From: Phaeoceros laevis
Taxonomy: Eukaryota > Anthocerotophyta > Anthocerotopsida > Notothyladales
Reading direction: 5' to 3'
DNA length: 64,000 nt
Assembly: GCA_049999765.1 (NCBI GenBank)
Contig: JBNGIQ010009496.1
Span: 299,776-363,775, forward strand
A program made the translations under genes and the position numbers. The notes beneath the pieces were generated by a model. It had not been told where the DNA came from, did no database searches, and saw only the letters and a program-made list of their open reading frames with translations. How positions within the stretch are numbered: position 1 is the first letter of the stretch; each line of letters starts with the position of its first letter. Shown piece after piece: positions 1-11,519 of this stretch.

Positions 1-149
1 TGGGGAGAGAATTTCGGGAAGCAAGCAGGGGAGGAAGCAGCGTGTTTAGGGGGGCGGTGCTTGCTATTCGTCGCGAGGAGACCCAAAACTTGGTGAGGTG
101 CTGGAGGTGCTCTCATCAGTTGCTTCCTTTGTGCAGAGCAGGCGGTGAA

Positions 150-1657
150 ATGGAATTTATTCCTAGGGAAGGTAGCGGCTGCAGAGATTTTTCATCAACT
201 CTGATTCTGGTAATGGTCACGCCGCAGTCGCCTCAAGATACGCCTCTCACTGTACCTGTCGCGTAGCAAGCTCAGAATGTGGTTTGTCTGTGGCAGCCTG
301 CTCTCTCGATTGGAAACGTTGGCCAATTGGCAGCGGATCTTCTGATCCACTCTCTTGAGCTGCCCAGACTCGGGTATCTTGAGGATACAAACGTGTTGCC
401 ATGCGTTGGCAATGATCCTTTTGGCCCGAAGGCAGAGGGCAGCCTGACCGTGGCACTTGAGGGTAATGTTATGTGCCTTCTGATCTGAAATTGTATCTGT
501 TTTTTGTGTACAGACCTAACTGTCCTGCCTGGAAATGCCTTGACAGTGTTTGGGGGTCCTAATGGCTTGAATATCGTTCAGCAACGCTCACCAGTCATGA
601 AGGTGCTAGGATGTTGATCTTCTAATAATTTCTTTCCCTGACGCTCTCTTTGATATGATGAAAGCCTGACAATGCTGTTGTCTTTTAGGGTAGAATGCTT
701 CAGTTTGCAGAGCACCTTGCAACTATTGCCAAGGCACAGCGAGTGACCGAGGTCATTATCCTTTCTGGCTTGGACCTGGGTAAATACGATCAACGACATG
801 TGCTAAAGTACGGCTTCTCTCTGAATGCTCCATGGAAGTTGTCAATAGCTGGATCGGTTAGCTAGGGGGTCTATGTTTGTGATATATTCTCGGTTCCCCC
901 CTCTGAAGTGTTGCCATCAATTACTTCCTGAGTATCGCCGGGGGGTGTCCAACCACTGAGAACAGAGAGACATATGTGTACAGCTCGCAGGTCCAGTATA
1001 TCTCCTCTGCCAATGAGGACGGTTCCGATCCCCGTTGTGAACAACTTGTCTGGCAAAAACTGAAGGAGTATTCGCCGTCAGCAAGAGAATGGCAGCTGCA
1101 CCCACCTCCATCAGGCTATGTCCCTGATGTTTCCGAGGAGTTTGCAGCCGATCCGACCCACTTTGCAAAGATGCCATTTGCAGCTCTGTTTTCCACCTTC
1201 AAGGTGTGTCATGCTGTGAAAGGTAGTTTGTGCACAGAGGCTATTAGTGGTCATTTGCAGATCCGACAGCGTTTCTGATCTGGTGTGCAGGCACATGGAC
1301 TGAAAGCTCTGTGCCTGCTGAAGCCCTGCGCGGAAGGAGACAACATACCTGATGCCTTCGTGGTCGCAGAAGCAGTGCACAGCCTCACCAGCTCAGGATC
1401 AGGCAACAACGGTAGGCTGCAGTGCTCCCAGGTCTTGAGGGTTTGCAGCACGCCAATGCATTCCATGCAATGTTGAGTTTGATCTTCAGCTGAGAGAATT
1501 GTGTGTGACCGTGGTCTCTGATGTGGTCTCTGATGTCACTTTGTGCCGCTTTCGTGGCTTTTTTCATCGAGCAGGACATGAGCAGGTTAATTGGAAAGTC
1601 CCACTCTCCTGGACAACGGTGTATGGTCCTCCTCCAGACATGAGCATATACAGCTGA
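150..1657 (+). CDS. PSMG2: PSMG2/PAC2-type proteasome assembly chaperone
   Basis: The product should act with PSMG1 as the heterodimer that guides alpha-ring assembly of the 20S proteasome. Seven exons fit in phase: 150-209, 297-462, 514-602, 689-779, 968-1203, 1291-1411, 1575-1657, giving 281 residues, close to the family's usual 260-300. Seen in the sequence: the N-terminal stretch PALSIGNVGQLAADLL, then VGNDPF, QQRSPVMK, ILSGLDLG, and the late EGDNIPDA block, all in the family order. The C-terminus WTTVYGPPPDMS matches the conserved plant ending. The ATG at 150 gives MEFIPREG, the expected start; the reading frame stays open upstream to 42 but without family similarity. The start of exon 5 (968) is the least certain junction. 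No neighbour is functionally related. Confidence 0.85.
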
Positions 1658-3300
1658 CAGTGCTTCCAACCCGGGAACACAGGTTTGTAGGCCTCTTTCT
1701 GGTCTGGCAGGTCACAGCAATCACGCGCTCAAGTTGGTTTACACAGAAAGTAGCCAGAGCTCGCCCTACCATGTGGACCTCTCAATTTTGGGCTTTATGA
1801 GGAGAGTGCCGAAAAAGTAAGGAGATTTGATTCATGTGCAGTGTCCGGACAAACAGTTGACCCTTCTTGGCAGCACCCACCCAGCCCAGGGAGAATAAGT
1901 TTGTCGGATGCCTTGATAGTGCAAGTTTTCATATACAGGGGGGAGAGTATAAGTTGGCGGTGCACCTACTCTCTCCTCCATCGACCTGGCAGGACCGAGT
2001 CTGTGGTCAGACTGACTGTTGACTAGTCTAGAAATGTTGCCTGTCATGTCGAAGGGATTTTGTGGCTGGCGTGAAAACCCAAGGCTGTGCCTTGCCCCCT
2101 GTGCTGTGGCTGCTGGGAAGAAAGCTCAACACCTTTCACCCGATTGTCCGGCAATCTCTTTGTCATCTCTCATTCGTGGACGTTAGTGTGGCAGCAGCCC
2201 TGGAAACAGTCTTACCCAATTGCGAGGTCTCTGAAGAGTTGTTTGTGGTGGGTTTCTGAAAGCCATTGACAGAGATGTAAGCACCCTGGTCGCTGGTTCG
2301 ACGGTGACAAGGAGACCGAGCCAGGCCCAAGTTTCGTGATTAGTCGGTCTGGCATGCTGGCGACTATGTCTTTGCTAGTAGGCAGCCTGTCCTCTAGTGC
2401 TAACACTGTGCCATACCACTGACCAGTTGTACGGTTGGTTACCTTCTGATCTGACACTGAAGAAACTAGAAGACTGATGGTTGTATTGCAGAATGAAATG
2501 AACCTCTTGGTGGTGGCCCACACAAACTGGAAGGAAATGGTCGCCAGCTTTTGCAATGCGTGCCAGCTAGCCTTTCTCTCATTGAAAGGAAGAAGTTGAG
2601 CACGTACTAATCAAAACTTCTTCGTCTTTGATTTCTTCTTGTTGCAATTAACAACACCCAGCCCAGCTGCAGGGATCCGGAGAAGTGGCTTGCCGGATGC
2701 GATGGCCATGGAGCGCACAATTTTGTTGGCGGTACACCTACTCTCTGCTTCAACGATCCAGAACTTCCAGAGGGACCCAGTTAAAATTTGTGGCCAGACT
2801 GAATGACGGACTAGCTCTGTTGCCTGTCATGTCGAAGGAACTTGTGGCTGGGCGTCAAAACTGAAGCCAAGGAGGTGCCCTGCCGCCTATCACAGTCGGG
2901 TAGGTCCAGCAGCAGCAGTCTTTGTGCTGTGGCTGCTGGTCATGGGAAGAGACCCTCCACTCCTTTCATGTGACTGTCCGGCACCTCTTCCTCCATCGTG
3001 TCATTTAACGTTCCATGTAAATTCTGTGCGACAGCAATTTCTAACAGTTTCCGCCGCGCGGGTGATCATGATGAGATTTGTGGCCTGTGCCTGCCAGTCG
3101 TTGTTGGTGGGTTTCTTGAAAGCCATCGACAGAGATTTAGAGTATGCAATTCTGGGTCGACGGTGACAAGGCCAAGTTGCGTGCGTCCGGTGGCAGTCGG
3201 ACAGAAGGTGCAAGGTGGTCCAAGTGCTACGGCACCGGCCCGTGGGTACGTCCAGAACACACCGCCATCTTTGATCTGATTAGCTACGATGCAAGGTGAC
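1658..3300. repeat. Diverged direct duplication downstream of PSMG2
   Basis: No convincing gene. Two copies of a 440-520 bp segment lie in direct orientation, roughly 1874-2311 and 2650-3170. Both share, in order, a cacccagcccag stretch, a ggcggtacacctactctct-type block, gttgcctgtcatgtcgaag, gtgctgtggctgctgg, and near the end gtgggtttc..gaaagcc then cgacggtgacaagg. Identity is clearly reduced and indels are many, so it is an old duplication. Open frames of 60-115 codons occur in both copies but do not correspond to each other, which argues against coding. Confidence 0.6.
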
Positions 3301-5028
3301 GGAATTCTGTGTAGGATATACGCAAAATGAAGTGATACCGTGGGCCTGGGCAGGGCGATAGCGAAATCGAAAGTTGCGATTCCGATAGCTATCCCAAAAG
3401 TTGAGTTGCACAAAGTAAAAAAGAAAAAGAGGATCCGGAGTGCGCAAGTTTTTCGTTGTTTTTCGGGAATCTTGGGTGCCGTGTTCTCTTTTAAATTTGT
3501 GGAGACGCCAGCTATTGCAACGCATGCAACGCATGGGAGTACAGATACACATAAAAAATTTCAGTGAAATCCAGGCATGGGTTACTGCAACGGAAGCACA
3601 ACGTCATGCATACCTGCATACAGTAGTGATGGATGATGATCATGAGGAGAGGGGATTCGGTGCACAGTCTACTACAACTGGAACGTGTTCTGCTTTCCCG
3701 ACGCCGGTGTCGGTCCCGGACGAAGCCGGCAAGCTGCGTCGGGAACTTCCCTAAAAATCTCGGCGCTCCGACATTTTTCCTGCCATTGTTTTATTATAGT
3801 ATGAACGTGTCCTGTAAGGGAGGATGGTCCACCTTGTCCTGCCACCGGGTCCACCTCACACGAAAAGGGGACCACGCCGGTGGCGCGTGTTGTCCTGTTC
3901 CCGACAAGCCGGTGATTTGCCGCCCACCAGCGGGTTCAATGATCGTTTACCAGCGCAACCGGTTGCCTCTTCAAGTACTGTACGTAGCGGCATCGCCGCG
4001 TGGGGAAGGTGTCTGTGGCGGCATGATCAAGTGGGGAGAGCTTCCCGCTCTCTGCGGCCGTACCTCCGGTCCCGGTGGACGGACGTAAATGTTATTGGAT
4101 TCGATATCATATTCACAATCCATTCGATTCAATTCAAGTAAGTTAGTACTACCGTCCCTGTTAATAAGACGAAACGAGTGTGGGTTTCCGGTTGAGAAGG
4201 TTTTTGGGGGGCGCGGGCGGTTGGAAGTGGCGCGCCGAAGGATTCTACCATTCTAGCAAAATATAAATATATCGGGCATGGCCTGCTCATTGATCAACTA
4301 ACTGGCAGGCCAGTCACAAAATAGTCTCATTCTTACCTACTCTGCTAGGAAGATTCAAGTCTAGGGTACTGATTCTACTGAAGTGGCCTATGATGAGAGG
4401 AGAGAGACGAGGTCTGATGAAGGAGAGAGCCTCGTCGTAGTCTAAGTCAATAGCACTCATAAGCACCCATTGAAATTTCGTGTCTTCTTCTTTCCAACAT
4501 ATAAGCATGTGTAAAAGCCATTGGGTGAAATGAGGGCGATTGAAGGTCAGTTGCTCTTTGGAGTGGTCCATTGCATGTTGTGACACCTGAATCAAATATT
4601 TCTCCTATTTGCATGATATCATAGAATGCCCTTGCGTGACAATGGTGACATCATAGCATGACCCTGGATGACATCATGTCATAACCATAGGGCCAAAGGC
4701 CTTCACACGCAACCACAGGAAGTATGTGATCGTGATGCGATCAACAAAGGACGCCGAACTACATGGCTGTGAATCCAAGTGGCTAGAACAAACACAAACC
4801 TAGTATAGTTTGTGGTGGTGAATCAAAGTGGCCAAACGACGAGAAGCCTATGGTTTGTGGTGAGGAATCAAAGTGGCCCGGAGACAAGGTAGATACTTCC
4901 CACTAGCCCCCTCACTCACGTGGCTCCTTGTTGGTGCATTACCGTCCACAATGAGGTTAAAGATTTAAAAGATCTACACCTAGCAACTTGGCTGGTTATA
5001 ATTAGCATTTTCTTGGGGCAGTCTAGCC
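3301..5028. other. Intergenic, no gene recognised
   Basis: This stretch holds AT-rich DNA up to 3600, a GC-rich part at 3660-4090, and repeat-like text from 4250 on. Around 4780-4880 the phrase gaatc(a/c)aagtggc recurs three times, and at 4620-4680 near-identical gacatcat words recur. Minus-strand frame 4314-4595 (93 codons) is open but I recognise no domain. Transposon remnants are likely, but I cannot define ends. Confidence 0.4.
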
Positions 5029-5272
5029 ACTAGACCAGTGTGTGCTACAGAATGGAGATAAAGATCTCCATATCTCCATTCCTTGCTGGCGCATGTTGGG
5101 CCAACAAGAAGGAAGCGGNNNNNNNNNNCGCATGTTGGGCCAACAAGAAGGAAGCGGTGTCCACTAGACCGGTTTGTGCTATAGAATAGAATGCAATGAC
5201 CCAAGGAATCGAGATTTTTTGTGGAGGAGAGATTTCCATTCCTTGCATGTTGGACCAACAAGAAGGAAGGGG
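5029..5272. repeat. Short tandem-like repeat around an assembly gap
   Basis: The block cactagacc..tttgtgcta(c/t)agaat..., followed by tccattccttg and then catgttgg(g/a)ccaacaagaagg, occurs twice (about 5029-5118 and 5159-5272). A third partial copy is 5129-5157. The ten N at 5119-5128 separate two exactly identical 29-base stretches (5090-5118 and 5129-5157), so the middle copy may be an assembly product. Confidence 0.6.
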
Positions 5273-6823
5273 TGATCACCCAACAAGCTCGACTTGTAGT
5301 CTGGAATCTTGTATGGACGTTGAAAGTGGAGGCCATTCCATGCCATGATGCCACCATCGCAGTTACCTATGGATGGTGGCGTCAAGTCTGGCCTAGCATG
5401 CATCCAATAATACAGCGGTTGACTACCTCACCAATTCAAGCGGTTAGTCACCTAAAAGCGATCAGGACTCAGGGAATTTGGAGCATTGTTCGGTCGTGCC
5501 TTCAAGTCCCATTCCTCATACGCCGACACCCCTCTTTCGTCCCTCCTCGTTCAAGAGTGCCACGCTACGTATGCCACGATTACTGACTGGGTGCCTCGTC
5601 GGCCGCAAAGCCAGTAGGATCCAGGCAGGTGGCCCGGTCCGCTCCAGTCGTCAAGTGTGAACACACCGGCTCGAGGAGCCTGCTTCCGGCGCACCACCAC
5701 TGACAAGCCTCCGAGTCAGAATTACATGCCGTCACCCATTGGACCGCACGTGGGCCAAGTTGGGATGTCCCACCGCCCGCAACGCAACTCTACATAAAAT
5801 CCACAAAACTCGCCCGGATGTCAGGCAATAAATGCACACAATATCTTCATACACGACGGACGTACACGCCTGCTCTATACGATACGGATATTATCACAAT
5901 GTACTACCGGCTTAGTCTGCCGAATTAGTAATTGATTATCCCTGCCTTGGCCGTTTCACACACCTAATAAGTCATCTTTGTTGCATAATTAGGTTGGGAG
6001 CAGTTGGTAAAGTCCTTGGTAACCTTGCTGCTCGCCGACGCTGCTCGGCGACAGAAGAAAACGACCGCCGAAGTCAATTTGTCAATGCAACCGGTCCTTC
6101 CTGCAGAGAGGAATTATTTCTTTTTGTCTGCAATTCGGCGCGAGCTTTGATTCGGCGGTGTGTGAGTATTTTACTCTCCGAAGCATTGCAGCAGCCAATA
6201 TGGAGCCTGTAACCTGCGCCACGTCGGTTGCGCCGTACGTAGTACGTATGCTACGCAACTGCCAGTGCCCGGTAACTTCCGCAATACAGAGTAGGCGGGA
6301 TCACGTGCTGCCGTGGCGCCGAGCCGCGGGCCGTCCACCGCCACGTCCTCGGAACTCGATATCGCGTTCTAGGGGGGCGCGGGACCTTCCTGCCTCCGAA
6401 GGCGGGCGTCGCTCATTGCGCCGCTTTAAGCGAGCCTTCACCTCGTTCATCTCATTCATTCCGTCCCTTCTCTTCCTTGCCTTGTTGGTCTGCCCGGCTC
6501 GGCTCCCTTTCCGCTCGGCGCGGCACTCATTTTCTCACTTCTCTGAGACACCTCTGTTTGCTTCCGGGGACTGTTGTGTGTGTGTACTGTCTCATCGTCA
6601 GTCTGTCTGCTGCCGGCCCTCGTTGCCTGCCCTCTCTGTTGTAGCGACGGCGGCTTCTGAGCGTAGCTTGAAATCCCGAGAGTAGAGGAGCGTGGTGCTT
6701 GTTGTTTGAGGCGGATCGGCAGAAGAGCGGTGGTTTTCTGGTGGTGCGGGGGAGGCGCTTTGAAAGGGCCGGCTGCTGAGCTGGGAGCGGGGTGGTCTCG
6801 GCTAGCAGAAGCAGCAAGGAGCC
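5273..6823. other. Intergenic and 5' region of the first PADRE gene; possible retroelement end
   Basis: No gene recognised. At 5812-5832 lies gcccggatgtcaggcaataaa, closely matching 20250-20270, with a further shared gtactaccg word 50-70 bases on in both. This looks like the 3' end of a dispersed element with an AATAAA signal. From about 6280 the DNA becomes GC-rich and probably holds the promoter and 5' leader of the gene starting at 6824. The 175-codon plus frame 6158-6685 is arginine/serine-rich without a recognised domain and is probably leader sequence. Confidence 0.4.
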
Positions 6824-7357
6824 ATGTTTGGATTGTTGAACAGAGTGGTGAGCTCCAAGAGCCTCAAGGGAGTCAAGGATGAGCGCAAGGGCACCGTCAC
6901 GGTGCTGCTCAACGACGGGCAGGTGCTGGAGTTTCCGCGGCGGCTCAAGTGCTCGGGGCTGCTGGCCTCGCATCCTAACCACAGCGTGTGCCATGCTGCC
7001 TCCCTTGTGCTGCACCAGCAGGTGAAAATGCTGACACCCGACGCCTACATGGAGCCCGGGGAGATCTATATTCTGGTGCCGCAGCCGGCGGGTTCCGGCA
7101 AGGGGAAGAAGGCTTCCCGGGGTTACTCCGAGTCCTCGTCCCTGCTGCAGGAAGGGGGAGGATCATCTCCGGTGAAGTTTGTGATTTCCAAGCAGTATTT
7201 GGCGCGGATCCTGGCGGAAGGGGATGCTTCCAGGCCGCCGCTGACACGCAGTGAGACCAATGCGTGGAAGGTGCAGCCGAGGCCGTTGGTGGTGAGGAGG
7301 GCCAAGTCCAACAATTGGTCGGGGCCGCTCGACTCCATTGCGGAAGTGGCATCTTGA
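6824..7357 (+). CDS. PADRE (DUF4228) domain protein
   Basis: Single-exon gene of 177 residues. Plant PADRE proteins are small, often stress- or pathogen-induced, and biochemically uncharacterised. Seen here: a short N-terminus, then VTVLLNDGQVLEFPRRL around residues 25-42, HPNHSVCHA at about 50-58, the YILVPQP block at about 86, an internal low-complexity Ser/Gly stretch, VKFVISKQYLARIL near 124, and the C-terminal WSGPLDSIAEV. This is the typical PADRE order. The ATG at 6824 is preceded by gcaaggagcc and is the first in frame. A related gene lies convergently at 9593-10264, sharing the PRRLKCS, VISKQ(Y/H)LA and PLD(S/T)IAE motifs. Function remains inference. Confidence 0.85.
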   Translation: MFGLLNRVVSSKSLKGVKDERKGTVTVLLNDGQVLEFPRRLKCSGLLASHPNHSVCHAASLVLHQQVKMLTPDAYMEPGEIYILVPQPAGSGKGKKASRGYSESSSLLQEGGGSSPVKFVISKQYLARILAEGDASRPPLTRSETNAWKVQPRPLVVRRAKSNNWSGPLDSIAEVAS

Positions 7358-9592
7358 GAGCTGCTCTGGAGGTTGGGGGAAGATGCGTCCTCCTGGTCTT
7401 TCTCCTTTTGTTTCCCCTCTTGTTCTCTGTCCGTGGGAGAGGTTGCCTCTTGGAGTGGATCCTTTTTCAGCATGCAGTCCATTCCCCTCAGCGCGGGTCT
7501 TGTTGCACCGGTCAGCGGGATACGCTCGGAAGAGAGATAACTGAAGCAGTGGTAAGGATCTTTTCGTCGGGAATTAGCCTGGGCTCCCTCTGTGGCAGCT
7601 GGGAAGTGTGGATATGTGGCAGCAGGGCTCATTTGGCGTGCGGCCTGTCTTCATCTCATAGCTGATCTCTCACCGTCCCATCCCCGGGAGTTGTTTTCCT
7701 AGGGAACAAGGCATTGTACAATTGTTGTAAGTCGTGTTTTTCCAGCGGACGTGGTGCTGAATTTCCCCCTCTTCTCCTAAGAGCCAGGGCCGGGTTCGGG
7801 TCGCGGAAGCTTCGTATACTGAGCTTTTTTTGATGCGTAGTAGTCTGTAGTCTATTGCTCCGTTGGTATCTCTATTGGAGGTATTTCTTGTGAGAAGGAT
7901 GCGCTGTCCTCCCTACCAGACTAGACTGGATTAGGAAGCGAATGTAATATATATTCCAACTGCATTATAGTTCAATCCATATTGTCCGTTCCTGATACGA
8001 TTTGCTGCTCAGCTCTCCATACATGTGGAACCACTTAGATTGCAGTTATTTGCTCCTTTTCTGTCCGTCATGTGCGTTTTGTACAGCTGCTTGGGCTGCC
8101 TACAGGTACGAGCTTGGTACTTGGTTCTGTCCTTCGCAAGCAGTCAGCAGTGCAGTCACGGAAGTGCACCTGTCACCTGACACTTGAGGCAGCCTTGGGT
8201 GGAGGCACTTTTCATTACTTGCCTCCTTCGTTCCACTATGTGGACATGAAAGAGTCAGGTACGTACCTAACAGACTTCTAGTGCAGGTATCTAACAGACT
8301 TCAAGTCTCCATCCTTGTTTGCAGACATCGTTGTCGGTTGTCTTAGTTTGCCCGTCTTCGTCACGTTCCCCGCTCGCAGATTCCTCCTTTCGTGTAGTCT
8401 GGGTCCGGTTTTTCAGAAATTCGGTTTGCCCTTGCAAGGACGGGCGTTTTGGAAGTCGGAGTGTGGAGTACGATGCCTGATATTCCTACTTGCGCTTGAT
8501 TCTCGTTTGGTTTGAGTGCAAAAGCTGAATGCAGCGTGTCGGCCTTTGATGACCTCTGCTGCCTTTCATGACTGTTGATGCCTGAGTTACCAGATCAATA
8601 ACCTTTTTCTGCTTTTATTTTAAACTTCTGTCAAATAATGCTGCAACCGAGCGACCTACTGTCAGGTATAGGGACTCCCTTCTTCCGGAGAGGTGTGGAG
8701 ACTGTTGGTGACCATGTGTCCTTGTGACTCTCCTGACTCATCACGAAGATCTTTCTTGTGGCCTGGAAGGAGCAGAAATTCTGCGGTCGCTGAAAGTTGG
8801 GAAGGTGGATAGGTATTGGGCAAGACTGCCCATAGTGGGGTTAAGAGTGCCAGCCGAATTGCAACTATACTACAATATCTGTGCATCTTCTCCCCAGGAG
8901 ACTGACATGATCACAACGGGTCCGGGACTCGTAACATGACCAAACTCCCTGTGAAAGTGACGTGTCACGAAAGAATGCTGCACTACCTACACTATCATCA
9001 GTGGCACTCATTACAAATGATTCTTTGCCCAGCTGCCCAGCTCCAACTACCTTTCCCTCAGAAACAGAAAGCAAATATCACATCTTCTGATGATGATCTG
9101 AGAGGAGGGAGAACGTTTTTGTGGCCAAGTCATCCTCATGTTCACCTTAACCCTTCCGTCATTGGTGAAGTAACGGTAGATGATAATCTACCGTGGCACC
9201 CATGGTTGAGTGATGGCAGGTGATCATCTAGCTATGTGACAAGTAAATGTTCCGAAAAAAAGCATGTCCAGCAAAAGTTTGAGCAGAATTTCTGCTTCCA
9301 TTGGCAATCGTTCCGAACAAAAACACTCGTCCCATTGACGCAGAGCTGTCTGTACATGTCAAGGGAAATCAACTAGCCACACTCACGATACATCTGCAGC
9401 AGCATCAGCATCTTTGCTGCTATTCATCTTCAATATGCTGCCCTGAGGTCATTTGCGAGAAAGTATTTACACAGTCCTCTTCCCATCTGAAATCAGCACA
9501 GCAGACTCCGGGGAGGGAGGCCTAGTTAGGCCTGCAGGCATGACCTGCATCTTACCAAAGGGACGCCACACTCGCCTTGCGCCAAAAAGTGC
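7358..9592. other. Region between convergent PADRE genes
   Basis: No gene recognised in 2.2 kb. It should contain both 3' untranslated regions. Text near 7950-8000 (aatgtaatatat, then an A/T-rich run) could be the polyadenylation area of the plus gene. The open frames here (60-95 codons) show no domain and no splicing logic. Confidence 0.4.
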
Positions 9593-10264
9593 TCACAATT
9601 GGACTCCTCTCGAACTCTGGCCATGGCTTTCAGTCGATGCCGCTTCAGCAATGGTGTCAAGCGGAGCTGACCAATGGCTTCTGGTTCTCGCTCGCTTGAC
9701 AGCAGATGTTGGCCCCAGGCTGTGCGCCTTCCTCAAGCAGGCCTCGCTCTTCGGTCTTTGTGGATGAGGCTTGGAGCTCACAACGTTGCTGGTAGCAGTG
9801 TACTGCGCTTCCGCGATGATCTGAGCAAGGTGCTGCTTCGAAATCACCAGCTTCAATGTGGATGAGCCGCTCTCCCTTGCGGCACCAGCGCCGGAGGTCT
9901 CCGCCCCATGCTTCTGCCTGACACGCCTCCCAGCTGGCTTGGGAAGCAGGAAGTAGAGCCTGCCTTGCTCCAAATAAGAGTCCGCCGCAAGCCTCTGGCC
10001 CTTTTGCCTCATCACCAGAGCGCGGGCGTGACATACAGCATGGTCCGGGTAAGAAGCCAGCAGTTCGGAGCACTTGAGCCTCCTGGGAAGCTCCAAAGAA
10101 TGCCCGTCTCGCATCAGCACCGTCACAACTGCATCCGACTTCAATTTGCTGTCTCCCCCTCCACTTCTCTTCTCCGCATTGCTACTGCTGCTGCTGCTTA
10201 CCACTGCTCTGGCCTTGACCGACATTGCGCATTCCGCAACCGCGACGTTCAAGCACCGAAACAT
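9593..10264 (-). CDS. PADRE (DUF4228) domain protein, second paralogue
   Basis: Uninterrupted frame of 223 residues on the minus strand. It has the same family order as the gene at 6824: VTVLMRDGHSLELPRRL, YPDHAVCHA, YFLLPKPAGRR, LKLVISKQHLAQII and the C-terminal WSAPLDTIAEA. It is about 45 residues longer, mainly from a Ser-rich N-terminal extension (residues about 20-45) and an insert before the last motif. MSVKARA (residue 14) is an alternative start. A TATA-like tttataaa lies at 10469-10477, about 205 bases upstream on this strand. The pair probably arose by local inverted duplication, now well diverged. Biochemical role unknown. Confidence 0.85.
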   Translation of the reverse strand: MFRCLNVAVAECAMSVKARAVVSSSSSSNAEKRSGGGDSKLKSDAVVTVLMRDGHSLELPRRLKCSELLASYPDHAVCHARALVMRQKGQRLAADSYLEQGRLYFLLPKPAGRRVRQKHGAETSGAGAARESGSSTLKLVISKQHLAQIIAEAQYTATSNVVSSKPHPQRPKSEACLRKAHSLGPTSAVKRARTRSHWSAPLDTIAEAASTESHGQSSRGVQL

Positions 10265-10468
10265 GATGGCTGGTGTTCAGCTCTCAATCAATCCTGTGCT
10301 CCAAATTTGACAGACGGGAAGCCAATTGCTACTCCCATTCAACGTAGGTTCATCTGCAGTGTCCTGCATTTGGATCGGCCCTTTGCGCAACCCGCTGTGG
10401 CCTAGCGAGCAATCGTAGGGAACCGATGAGAGCCGGAGCTGCTGACATTGCCTGACAGGCACGGGCGA

Positions 10469-10477
10469 ATTTATAAA
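10469..10477 (-). promoter_or_regulatory. TATA-like box of the second PADRE gene
   Basis: On the minus strand the sequence reads CTTTATAAATTCG, about 205 bases before the ATG at 10264. The position is compatible with a core promoter plus 5' leader. No transcript evidence. Confidence 0.35.
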
Positions 10478-11519
10478 GCTGCTCTGGCGCGGGAGCGCAG
10501 GGACGGGGTGTTCATCAGAACCTGTGACAGACTCCTCAAGTCCCCTCAAGTCCGTATTCCGTCAAGCCAGTACGTTTCCGGTAAGGTTGGCCACCGGGAT
10601 CTCGCCGCGTGGCGCTGGCCGCTAAACTGGACGTATAAAATGGAGCCGGTGCCCATATCCCGGCAGAGAGACTCGACTTGACCTAGTTTCACCGGACTGG
10701 TTCCGTCCGCCAAGGGAAGCTCGCGAGGCCCGCTCTCCTGGGCCCGGGAGGATATCGAGACGGTTGTGGTATCCTGCTCGGGGAGTGCGCTACAGATTTG
10801 TTCATGAGGCTGAGAGGTGCGCGTTTCCTTCTTTCACATGAACCAGATGCTTGCGACATTCTTAAATTCTGGTAGACGCGCGCATCCGAGCTTGAGATGG
10901 CTGCAGCCAGAAAGAATCACGAGATTGTCCAATTGAAGTCTCCAGCCTGGAATTCTAGGGCCTCTGCAGAAGACACCTAGTACTTCGTGCCGCATATATA
11001 TCGAGCACCTCTAGATTTACTTTCCCTATCCTCCAAGCAACCAGCCTTGGTTCCCGAGCTGCGGCAAAAGCTTACCACCTTGCCCGGGACAGTTGTTCCA
11101 ATCGAGAATTGCAACCGAGGGCATTACATCGGTTCATGGTGCGTGCATATTGCTTCCTTGCTTCTCCGCCACACGCCTCCCGTGAGTCTGTCTTTCCAGT
11201 GAAGAATCTCAGCACAACAAAAGATGGCCTTCACGAATGAGCACACAGATAGGTTTCGCTGCAGTTGCCCACTCTTTATGGCAGTTCGCTTTTCTGGCCC
11301 ACCTCGTCATCGGCAGATCACTCCTTTCTGCACAGCAGCTTCGCCATAAGCATCCAGGCAACAAGCAACGAAACCTCTACTTGCAAGCGTCATAGACAGT
11401 AACCAAGTAGGATGTCTACCGATGCACCTACATCATGACAGAACCTTCGCCAGTACTAGGAAATCTGCGCAACCCTGTGCTTGAGATCAAGAACCCTTCT
11501 CCCCATAATCAGATCTGTG
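10478..11519. other. Intergenic, no gene recognised
   Basis: Upstream DNA of the minus-strand PADRE gene and 3' flank of the UIM/EF-hand gene. A second TATA-like word (gtataaaatgg) is at about 10632 on the plus strand without an evident gene after it. I see no domain in any frame. Confidence 0.4.

Noticed and set aside
6158-6685. 175-codon plus frame before the first PADRE gene
   Set aside because: Arg/Ser-rich with no domain, with a conflicting 162-codon frame on the other strand; more likely leader DNA.
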